NCBI GenBank assembly: GCA_965200425.1
Contig: CBDAUA010000004.1
Coordinates: 372,001-436,000, forward strand
Source of the DNA: JAJDZL01 sp965200425
GTDB lineage: Bacteria > Pseudomonadota > Gammaproteobacteria > Arenicellales > JAJDZL01
DNA length: 64,000 nt
Direction of reading: 5' to 3'
Positions 54,721-62,235 of this stretch are shown in pieces. Positions within the stretch are counted from its first letter, which is position 1; each line of letters begins with the position of its first letter. Under the pieces are notes generated by a model. The model searched no databases and was not told where the DNA came from. It saw only the letters and a list, made by a program, of their open reading frames with translations. A program made the position numbers and the translations under genes.

Positions 54721-55818
54721 GTGAAAATCAAAAATATATCTGTTTATCAAGTTGACTTACCCATGAAAGAGGGAAGCTATAGTTGGTCAAACCAAGCCTT
54801 CGCTGCATTTGATAGTACTATAGTTCTCATCGAAACGGACGAAGGATTGACAGGAGTAGGAGAATCTTGTCCATTGGGACCAACTTATCTTCCTGCCTTT
54901 GCTGAGGGTGCGAGAGCGGGATTGGCGAAAATTGCTCCTGATTTAATCGGTGCAAATCCGCTTGAACTTGGACAGATTAACGATCGAATGAATTCACTCA
55001 TGAAGGGGCATCCCTACGTTAAATCTGCAATTGATATGGCTTGCTGGGATATTTTGGGTAAACGAACAAGATTACCGGTGTATGCATTACTCGGCGGTTT
55101 GCGGCAGGATAGCGTCAAACTATTTAAAGTAGTAAGTCGTCAAGATCCAGAGGAAATGGCAAGAAAAACTCGTGAATATAAAGCACAGGGATTCACGCAA
55201 TTTCAAATGAAAGTCGGCGCAAATCCAGACGAAGATATCGAGAGAGTCTTTAAGGTGGCTGCCGAATTGTCATCGGATGACGTATTGAATGCAGATGCAA
55301 ATACCGGTTGGCATCAGCATGAAGCAATTCGAGTCGTTAGAGCAATCCGTGACATCGATTTGTACTTAGAACAACCATGCTTAAGTTATGAAGAATGCCT
55401 GGCTGTTCGTAAACATTGCGTACAGCCTATGATTCTAGACGAATGCATGGATAGCATACAGATGTTGATCCGAGGGTGGCAAGACAGTGCTATGGACCTG
55501 ATCAATCTGAAATTGAACAGAGTGGGTGGCATCACTCAAGCTTGTCAGTTTAGAGACCTCTGTATCCAATTGGGCATCGCAATGACCGTCGAAGACTCAT
55601 GGGGTAGTGAAATAGCAACTGCAGCAATCGCGCACTTCGCTCATTCCTTACCCCGAGAGTATCATTTTCAGTCATCCGCTTTTCATGAATATTCGAACGT
55701 GATTATCGCTGATGGGGCGCCCATCATGAAAAACGGGTATATGATCGCGTCTAATCAACCCGGCTTAGGAATTGAACCTAGGATGGATGTTCTGGGCCAG
55801 CCTACCTTTGTTACTTGA
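54721..55818 (+). CDS. Enolase-superfamily enzyme similar to hydroxyproline-betaine 2-epimerase (HpbD)
   Basis: 365 residues of the MLE subgroup. The capping domain (1-125) includes GVGESCPLGPTYLPAFAEGARAGL and KSAIDMACWDILGK. Barrel residues: Lys in QMKVGA, metal ligands in NADAN, LEQPC and ILDEC, and Lys in NLKLNRVGG. From memory this most resembles HpbD, which epimerises 4-hydroxyproline betaine and proline betaine before demethylation. Catalytic residues are in place. A neighbouring betaine-demethylase-like oxygenase strengthens the call, but dipeptide epimerase or another MLE activity is not excluded. The start codon is GTG. Confidence 0.85.
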   Translation: MKIKNISVYQVDLPMKEGSYSWSNQAFAAFDSTIVLIETDEGLTGVGESCPLGPTYLPAFAEGARAGLAKIAPDLIGANPLELGQINDRMNSLMKGHPYVKSAIDMACWDILGKRTRLPVYALLGGLRQDSVKLFKVVSRQDPEEMARKTREYKAQGFTQFQMKVGANPDEDIERVFKVAAELSSDDVLNADANTGWHQHEAIRVVRAIRDIDLYLEQPCLSYEECLAVRKHCVQPMILDECMDSIQMLIRGWQDSAMDLINLKLNRVGGITQACQFRDLCIQLGIAMTVEDSWGSEIATAAIAHFAHSLPREYHFQSSAFHEYSNVIIADGAPIMKNGYMIASNQPGLGIEPRMDVLGQPTFVT

Positions 55819-55908
55819 TTCAGCCGTAGTCGGTGTACCTCACCAAGTTCAGCGAGGAGGTTGTAGCATTCGCAAATCCTTTTGGCTAAACTCTTTTTCC
55901 AAACTTTA

Positions 55909-56340
55909 CTAACAGCAAGATTCCTCAACGCAACACTGATCGGCAGTGTCACTTTCAGCGGCTCTGGAGTAGAACTGAGTATCATCCATCGAATGATAAG
56001 TTTCCCAACCGATTCCGGCAGTATCCTCAAGCCAAGATTTTTCCGATCTCGAATAGCAACAAACTACTTCACCTTCGTCATACAATGGGATTGCAGCTTC
56101 TTTTAAGCGCTTTCGCAATTCCAACAACTCACTTTCGTCTTCGACTTGTATGCCAAGATGATCTACACCGCTTATTCCAGAGCGAGTCGAAATTGCAAAA
56201 TTTAAGCTAGGATCATCCAGTTCCCATTTCGCATAATCAGGCTTAACTTTAACCGGTTCATCTCCAAATAGAGTTGAATAGAATCTAATACTGTCGTCAA
56301 TGCTGCCGACTCCGACATGAATATGCATGCGCTTCATCAA
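55909..56340 (-). CDS. arsI: ArsI/CadI family VOC protein
   Basis: 143 residues. MHIHVGVGSIDDSIRFYSTL, KPDYAKWELDDPSLNFAIS and GVDHLGIQVEDESEL match the ArsI/CadI group. The vicinal Cys pair that binds trivalent organoarsenicals in ArsI C-As lyase is present in VVCCYSRSEKSW (~92-103). A Cys-rich tail (QCCVEESCC) ends the protein. ArsI breaks the C-As bond of methylarsenite. No arsR, arsM or arsB is adjacent, so arsenic or cadmium specificity is unproven. Confidence 0.85.
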   Translation of the reverse strand: MMKRMHIHVGVGSIDDSIRFYSTLFGDEPVKVKPDYAKWELDDPSLNFAISTRSGISGVDHLGIQVEDESELLELRKRLKEAAIPLYDEGEVVCCYSRSEKSWLEDTAGIGWETYHSMDDTQFYSRAAESDTADQCCVEESCC

Positions 56341-57211
56341 AATCTCCGAATTTTTTGTGTTGAAGGGAATTCTTTAAACGAGGTGAATTTTCACGAATAA
56401 TTATGCTTTCCGAAAACTGGTTGTCGATTGGCGATACTCTTTACGCTAAATTTCTCTTGGTACGGACTACGCTGTTTATCCATAGAGCGTAGGAGTCACT
56501 TTGCCACCGAAATTAGAGCGTACTCTCCTTTCAATTCGTAATGTTGGTACTAAAACCTCGCAATCTTCAAGTTTTTGTGAATTGTTCATCTTTGAAAAAT
56601 TTTGTCGAACTTTGAAACAACATATAGAGGTCTTGGTTCTTGATTTCAATAGTTTGTAGGGTGCTAAATTTATCTATGAAAAGAACGAACTCCCAAGGAA
56701 CGGTTGAGTACAAATGAGTCGATCTATTCATTTGTTGACAAGAACACTGAAAATGAGAATGGAATTGACGAGAATTAGACAAAAGCTAGCAGAAGTCTGG
56801 GGTATCTAGCTGTGAGGGAATTATGATGTTGCCCTTGGTGAGTGCCAATTTGGAATTGAATTGATCAATACTAAACTCGTACTTTTGTCTTCACTACGCT
56901 ACTATCAAATTGAAAGAAAAGCTACCAAAAAGAAGTTTAATTTCAAAGCCTCAAGCGGAACTGAAAACTATCATTAAAGGAATGCCAGGCTTGCACCTGT
57001 CTATTTTTGCGAGTGCTATACTTATTGGCACTTGCATTGACTAGCCTAATTACTTGTTTCGTGCTAGCAAGTTAGTTTAGGCTCGAATGCTGTTGGATTA
57101 CCAGCTCATAGTTTTCACAACTTTGCGAGATTCGATGTATTCCACGTTAAGCACTATTATTAGCCAATTTAATTCAATTGGAAGATAACTAACAAACAAT
57201 AGGAGAGAGTA
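56341..57211. other. Gene-free spacer between arsI-like and ABC-transporter genes
   Basis: 871 AT-rich bases with no convincing frame on either strand. Both divergent promoters should be here. AGGAGAGAG just before 57212 is the ribosome binding site of the binding protein. No repeat, RNA or riboswitch was recognised. Confidence 0.4.
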
Positions 57212-58048
57212 ATGATTAGGAAAATGATGGCGATAACTGCCATTCTGGGAATGTCAATTGGAGTATCAGGAATTGCTAGCGCCGAGTGTACAAACGATGT
57301 TTGGAACAAGGTAATGGAAAGAGGCACCATAGTTATCGGTGTGAAAGCGGACTACAAACCCTGGGGATTTCGCGATTCTGATGGCAATATCGTTGGGATG
57401 GAAATTGACATGGCCAATGCTGTTGGTGCAACGATGGGCGTTAGTGTCGAACTGGTGCCTGTTCAATCGTCAAATCGCATGCAGTTTCTGGAACAAGGCA
57501 AGACAGATATGTTCATAGCAACGATGTCAGATCGAGATGATCGTAGAAAAATTGTTGGTATTCCTTCGCCTCCATATTACACTTCAGGAACGAACATCAT
57601 GGCCCCAAAAGCACTCGGATTTAAAGAGTGGGAAGAACTGCGTGGTAAGCCAGTATGTGGCAAACAAGGTGCATTTTACAATAAGATCGTAACTGAGCGA
57701 TATGGGGTCAATGTCGTTGCTTTTACTGGAAACGCAGAAGCTAAACAAGCATTGCGCGACAGAAAATGTGTCGCTTGGGTATACGATGACTCATCGATAG
57801 GATCTGACCTCGCTTCAGGTGATTACGATGAATTCGAAATGCCTCTTATGTCGGAAGACGACAATCCTTGGGGACTCGCGGTTCCACTTGCTGAAAAAGA
57901 TTGCATTTTCGGTCAATTCATGTCCGGTATGATTTTTAACTGGCATCAATCTGGTAAGTTGATTGAGTGGGAAAGCAAGTGGGGGATTAAACCTACTGTT
58001 TATCTTGCTACACAAAACGAAAAGTATTCAGACTGGTTAACCGAGTAG
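57212..58048 (+). CDS. ABC transporter family-3 substrate-binding protein (polar amino acid type)
   Basis: 278 residues with a signal peptide of 24 residues (cleavage after GIASA). GTIVIGVKADYKPWGFRDSDG and MEIDMANAVGATMG are family-3 SBP signatures. DRKCVAWVYDDSS and WGLAVPL follow in the second lobe. It delivers a polar amino acid or related solute to the two permeases encoded downstream. The ligand cannot be read from sequence; nearby genes suggest a betaine or proline derivative. Confidence 0.92.
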   Translation: MIRKMMAITAILGMSIGVSGIASAECTNDVWNKVMERGTIVIGVKADYKPWGFRDSDGNIVGMEIDMANAVGATMGVSVELVPVQSSNRMQFLEQGKTDMFIATMSDRDDRRKIVGIPSPPYYTSGTNIMAPKALGFKEWEELRGKPVCGKQGAFYNKIVTERYGVNVVAFTGNAEAKQALRDRKCVAWVYDDSSIGSDLASGDYDEFEMPLMSEDDNPWGLAVPLAEKDCIFGQFMSGMIFNWHQSGKLIEWESKWGIKPTVYLATQNEKYSDWLTE

Positions 58049-58063
58049 TTCAATCGGTTTAAA

Positions 58064-58099
58064 GCGGTACTGGTGAGTGTGCGCTCTCACCAGCACCGC
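58064..58099 (+). promoter_or_regulatory. Intercistronic hairpin between binding protein and permease genes
   Basis: A stem of 5 + 8 bp with one mismatch (GCGGT, CTGGTGAG paired with CTCACCAG, ACCGC) and an 8-nt loop. There is no T-run. Such hairpins usually stabilise SBP mRNA and lower downstream expression. Confidence 0.75.
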
Positions 58100-58131
58100 G
58101 TATCGTTCAAACGGGCGGAGTTCCGAGCTGA

Positions 58132-58890
58132 ATGATTGAAAGTATTACTGGTACATTCACTCAGATCGCACTAGATTACCCACGCTGGAATTTCATCTTT
58201 TTCTATGATGCCAATCAGTGGTGGCGACTAGTCGGTGGACTTAAGCTGACAATCTTGCTGTCAATTGCTTGCGTTGTCTTATCTGTTGTGATTGGTGTAG
58301 TTGGTGCTTGGCTTCAAGGTTCTTCAAAACTCTGGGTTCGTCTGATTGTTCAAGGGTATATTCAATTTTTTCGCAACACACCGCCATTTGTACAGCTACT
58401 ATTTTTTTACTTCGCTTTAGGTCAGATAACCCCCACGATCACCGGTCCAGATGGTTGGACCGAAATTCCACTGATCTCAAACGTCGGTTGGGCAATAATC
58501 TCGCTCTCTTTTTTTGCCGGCTCATTCAACGTAGAAATATTTCGTGCGGGAATCGAGGCAGTTCCTGATTCAACTCGAGAGGCTGCTGATGCTTTGGGGT
58601 TTACTCGTATGCAATCCTACGTTGAACTGATTTTGCCCCTCGCGTTTAGGGTCTCGTTGCCGGCACTGAACAATAATCTTGTGAATTTGGTTAAGACTAC
58701 AACGCAGGCCATCGGTATAGCTGTTCCTGAACTTCTTTATGAATGCGTTGGAATTTGGAACGATTATCCAAGTGCTTTGTACCCGACTATGGTAGTGTTG
58801 TTTGTGGTATTCATAGTATTGGTCGGAGTTTTGGTGCATGGTATGAACATATGGGAAAAAGCCATTCGTATCCCTGGCTACGGACAGTGA
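58132..58890 (+). CDS. Amino acid ABC transporter permease 1
   Basis: 252 residues, His/Glu/Gln/Arg/opine-type permease. FFRNTPPFVQLLFFYFAL and the EAA loop EAADALGFTRMQSYVELILP (~152-171), which contacts the ATPase, are clear. Five or so membrane helices. It pairs with the second permease encoded 2 bp downstream to form the channel. Confidence 0.93.
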   Translation: MIESITGTFTQIALDYPRWNFIFFYDANQWWRLVGGLKLTILLSIACVVLSVVIGVVGAWLQGSSKLWVRLIVQGYIQFFRNTPPFVQLLFFYFALGQITPTITGPDGWTEIPLISNVGWAIISLSFFAGSFNVEIFRAGIEAVPDSTREAADALGFTRMQSYVELILPLAFRVSLPALNNNLVNLVKTTTQAIGIAVPELLYECVGIWNDYPSALYPTMVVLFVVFIVLVGVLVHGMNIWEKAIRIPGYGQ

Positions 58891-58892
58891 AT

Positions 58893-59786
58893 ATGTTTCG
58901 TAAACGAATTGAAGGAATCCACGGTAAGCCAATGACTGATTTGCCGGTTATGCTACCGTATCGATACAAAAACTTCAACGAAATAGATGTAGTGTCGTTT
59001 AGCAGGTGGCTTAACTCGGTTTCACCGTGGATGATAATTTTTGCACTCGCGATAACTTTGCTGTGGCCACTGACCGCGATAGCAGCTGGTTTCAGTCATC
59101 AAGATGCTTTGCGTGCTTTGATCAAGTGGATGCCGTTTTTGGTTACCAGTGGATTTCTTTTCAACGTGCTTATCTCGATGTTAACGATGCTGATTGGTAC
59201 ATTTGCCGGAATAATGCTGGGACTGATGCAAATCTCTCATTTCCTGTTGATTAGAAACATCGCGAAATTCGTAACACAACTGTTTCGAAATTCACCTTGG
59301 CTAGTATTGCTTTTCATCGTATTGTTGGCATTACCATTTGAGATCGAAATCGGTGGTATGATCATAACGATTCCGGATTGGATGAAAGCAGTCTTCGGTC
59401 TTTCATTGCCAATCATGGCCAATATTTCCGAAGTGGTTCGCGGAGCAGTTCAATCCGTCCCAACAGGGCAATGGGAAGCCGCGGAATCACTGGCGTTTAG
59501 CCGCCGTCAGATTCTATGGCAAATCATTTTGCCCCAATGTTTCAAACGCATGATTCCGCCATGGATGAACTGGTATGCAATTCTGACTATGGCTACTCCT
59601 CTATGTTCATTACTCGGAGTTGAGGAACTCATTACCCTGAGTGGGCAAGCGATTGAAGCTGAAAACAACCATCCTGAGCTATTGGTTCCATTCTACAGTT
59701 TCGCACTGTTGATTTTCTTTGCATATTGTTACCCAATTGCGAAATTTACTATGCGTCTTGAAAGACGCTTTGTTGTAAAACTGTGA
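58893..59786 (+). CDS. Amino acid ABC transporter permease 2
   Basis: About 297 residues from ATG 58893, two bases after the first permease's stop. FRNSPWLVLLFIVLLALPF and the EAA loop WEAAESLAFSRRQILWQIILP are present. It has a ~45-residue N-terminal extension before the first helix, longer than permease 1. Forms the heterodimeric membrane channel. Confidence 0.92.
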   Translation: MFRKRIEGIHGKPMTDLPVMLPYRYKNFNEIDVVSFSRWLNSVSPWMIIFALAITLLWPLTAIAAGFSHQDALRALIKWMPFLVTSGFLFNVLISMLTMLIGTFAGIMLGLMQISHFLLIRNIAKFVTQLFRNSPWLVLLFIVLLALPFEIEIGGMIITIPDWMKAVFGLSLPIMANISEVVRGAVQSVPTGQWEAAESLAFSRRQILWQIILPQCFKRMIPPWMNWYAILTMATPLCSLLGVEELITLSGQAIEAENNHPELLVPFYSFALLIFFAYCYPIAKFTMRLERRFVVKL

Positions 59787-59849
59787 TGTGCTTGGAGGCT
59801 AGCAACTAAATTCCACAATTGGAAGTTGTTGATTCGAATTGGTGAAATT

Positions 59850-60596
59850 ATGAATTGGACAGAATCTGATCCCATTGTTTCTTTAAAAAACGTACATAAA
59901 TCATTCGGAGATCTTGAAGTTCTTAAGGGAGTTTCAATGGATGTAATGAAGGGCGAAGTCGTTTGCATCATCGGTCCTTCTGGTTCTGGTAAATCGACAT
60001 TGATTCGATGTATCAACGCGTTAAACAACATCGATGAGGGCTCGATTACGGTTGAAGGGCAAGCAGTCCATGATCCGAAATTAAATAAACTTGAGCTTCG
60101 TAAGAAAGTAGGAATGGTGTTTCAGCAGTACAACCTTTTTCCTCACAGAACTGCTCTACAGAACATCATGATGGCACCAGTAAAAGTATTGAAGCAGGAT
60201 CCAGAGGAAGTCAAAAAACGCGCGGTGGGACTAATGGAACGCGTCAATTTGACAGGAAAGGAAGATAGTTATCCAGGTGAATTATCTGGAGGGCAGCAAC
60301 AGCGTGTGGCAATTGCACGTTCACTTGCAATGAATCCAATGGTGATGCTCTTTGACGAAGTTACGGCAGCTCTCGACCCTGAAACAGTCAAAGAAGTTCT
60401 CAACACGATTAAGGATTTAGCACAATCCGGTATGACTTGCATTCTTGTAACACACGAGATGGGTTTTGCGCGAGAACTCGCTGACCGAATTTATTTTACC
60501 GACGGGGGTGTCATCGTCGAGTACGGGCCTCCTGCAACATTCTTTTTGAACGCAAAAGACGAGCGCACGAAAGCATTTCTCAGTCAAATATTGTGA
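59850..60596 (+). CDS. Amino acid ABC transporter ATP-binding protein
   Basis: About 248 residues from ATG 59850; a TTG at 59826 adds eight. Walker A GPSGSGKST, Q-loop MVFQQYNLFPH, signature LSGGQQQR, Walker B VMLFDEVT and the H-loop VTHEMG are all intact. The GlnQ/HisP-type length is normal. It completes a four-gene importer operon. Confidence 0.94.
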   Translation: MNWTESDPIVSLKNVHKSFGDLEVLKGVSMDVMKGEVVCIIGPSGSGKSTLIRCINALNNIDEGSITVEGQAVHDPKLNKLELRKKVGMVFQQYNLFPHRTALQNIMMAPVKVLKQDPEEVKKRAVGLMERVNLTGKEDSYPGELSGGQQQRVAIARSLAMNPMVMLFDEVTAALDPETVKEVLNTIKDLAQSGMTCILVTHEMGFARELADRIYFTDGGVIVEYGPPATFFLNAKDERTKAFLSQIL

Positions 60597-60821
60597 TTTA
60601 CATTCTTTCCTTTATCGTAGTTCAAAGTTCAAAAAAACAAAATTCTTCAAATCTAAGCTCTACACCATAGAGAAACTTAGTCAAACCAATCACAATATCT
60701 TTCTCTCACTTCAATTCGATAAGTGGCTTATCTGATTTTGAAGCGACTGAAAATAGAGGCATGATGAATATAATTGGCTATAAAAACAACAAATGAGCTT
60801 GGATCTCAAATTTCACATTTT

Positions 60822-61340
60822 ATGAATGCAAGGATTGATCAAAACAGCTATAGACAAAATGTAGCAATTGTTGTCTGCAACAGAAATGGGCAGGTGATGT
60901 GGGCCCGACGAGTGAATCGTAATGGTTGGCAATTTCCTCAGGGAGGAGTTGACTTTAACGAAACGACTCGAGAAGCGGCGTTTCGAGAATTGCATGAAGA
61001 GTTCGGTTTAACGGCAAAGCACGTTCGTTTGATCGGCTTTACCAAGAATTGGTTGAAATACGATATCCCAAATCGTTACCGACGAAATCGCTATCGACGG
61101 TCGATTCGAGGACAAAAGCAGCGGTGGTTTCTTTTTGAATTTCTAGGAAATGAAGCGGATGTTCGTTTTGACAGTACAGGCCATCCAGAATTCGATAAAT
61201 GGAAGTGGATTGATTATTGGGAACCTGTACAACAGATCATTGACTTTAAGCGTGCGGTTTACCGAGAAGCACTAGCCGAATTCGAGCCTTTGGTAAAGGA
61301 AGTCGGAAAACTTTCTAAATCTGCTCAAATTTCAATTTGA
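60822..61340 (+). CDS. rppH: RNA pyrophosphohydrolase
   Basis: 172 residues from ATG 60822, matching the usual RppH N-terminus (YRQNVAIVVCNRNGQVMWARR); the open frame extends to a TTG at 60774. The Nudix box is complete: GGVDFNETTREAAFRELHEE then FGL. RppH removes pyrophosphate from mRNA 5' ends to start decay. A conserved gammaproteobacterial gene. Confidence 0.93.
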   Translation: MNARIDQNSYRQNVAIVVCNRNGQVMWARRVNRNGWQFPQGGVDFNETTREAAFRELHEEFGLTAKHVRLIGFTKNWLKYDIPNRYRRNRYRRSIRGQKQRWFLFEFLGNEADVRFDSTGHPEFDKWKWIDYWEPVQQIIDFKRAVYREALAEFEPLVKEVGKLSKSAQISI

Positions 61341-61366
61341 ACGCCAGGATCAGTGCCTTTGTGGTA

Positions 61367-61446
61367 GCGGGCGAAATGAATAGCAGAATTTCAGCTTCCC
61401 CTGCTGGCTACGTACTACGCCGGTTCGATTCCCATCGTTTGCTTCA
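61367..61446 (+). pseudogene. Decayed tRNA-Gly(CCC)
   Basis: A tRNA-shaped relic. The acceptor halves GCGGGCG (61367-61373) and CGTTTGC (61436-61442) pair with three G-U wobbles. The anticodon arm CAGC-TTCCCCT-GCTG is intact, with anticodon CCC at 61398-61400. The TTCGATT T-loop is present at 61424-61430, and TTCA stands where NCCA is expected. Compared with typical gammaproteobacterial tRNA-Gly(CCC), the D-loop half AATGGTAGAAC reads AATAGCAGAAT. The T-stem (GCCGG/CCCAT) no longer pairs and the variable region is ~5 nt too long. It is very probably a pseudogene. Confidence 0.75.
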
Positions 61447-61449
61447 TCT

Positions 61450-62082
61450 CTATGATTCGGACGCTTCTTCAGAGTGTATTTCCAAATCAACAGTTTTATC
61501 AACTTCAAAAATCGTAATTACTCGCTCGACTGAGTTCTGACTTCGCGCGATCGCGGTTGCAAATTTCGCAACCTCCGAATCAACATGCCCCATCAAATAA
61601 ACGGTATCGAATGCGACCACTACGTACACCCCAGTAGACTCTGACCGCAAGTAACTCGAAAGTTGAAGTTTAATCGCAGCTTGCGTATATTTGTCCCGAG
61701 TCATTTGGCGGAGGCCACGTTTCTTTGAGACTCGCAATTCATTAATTACTTCACGAACATTTGGGTGACTTTCACTCAAATTTTGAACCCACTCTTTTTG
61801 CTCAGCGGTCTTAACGGTGCCAGTCAACAATACTATGTCGTTAACTGTAGTGACGTTGATGTTTGAACTTTTCTCGAGTTCTTCATTCTTTTTTATGAAG
61901 TTGGAAATTTTGAATGTAGTGCCAGTGTCTTCCATCTTTTGAACGAAGGTTCTTGATTGACCTTCACCAAAGGATGCTTCTTCGTGTGCATTGGCATTTG
62001 GAGGGGATGCAAACCATCCGAATACGACTAACATGGCAAGAATTTGCAACGAATGACTAAAGGAGTAATTGGCTTGCTTCAT
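61450..62082 (-). CDS. BON-domain periplasmic protein (DolP/OsmY-like)
   Basis: 210 residues. A signal peptide spans ~1-31 (LQILAMLVVFGWFASPPNANA). Two BON domains follow: INVTTVNDIVLLTGTVKTAEQ and VYVVVAFDTVYLMGHVDSEV. No lipobox Cys is seen after the signal, so it is probably soluble rather than a lipoprotein like DolP. BON proteins bind phospholipid and support outer-membrane integrity. It is downstream of the lpoA-type gene, echoing the E. coli lpoA...dolP neighbourhood. Confidence 0.87.
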   Translation of the reverse strand: MKQANYSFSHSLQILAMLVVFGWFASPPNANAHEEASFGEGQSRTFVQKMEDTGTTFKISNFIKKNEELEKSSNINVTTVNDIVLLTGTVKTAEQKEWVQNLSESHPNVREVINELRVSKKRGLRQMTRDKYTQAAIKLQLSSYLRSESTGVYVVVAFDTVYLMGHVDSEVAKFATAIARSQNSVERVITIFEVDKTVDLEIHSEEASES

Positions 62083-62235
62083 TGTGAATTCACTTCAGTA
62101 ACGATGGTTGGGAGCGGAACGACAACAAGAAGAAGTTCTTGTTCAGCATCAATTATATCAAATCGAATGTTGCTCAAAACAGACTCGATCTGAACAAACG
62201 GTAGTGGGACCTATATGACTGAATCGTTAGCTTGA

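Noticed and set aside
56567..56782. 71-codon minus-strand frame in the spacer before the ABC transporter
   Set aside because: AT-rich spacer with chance frame; no ribosome binding site and no family features.
61367..61446. A functional tRNA-Gly(CCC)
   Set aside because: The T-stem does not pair, the variable region is too long and the CCA end is altered, so it is listed as a pseudogene.
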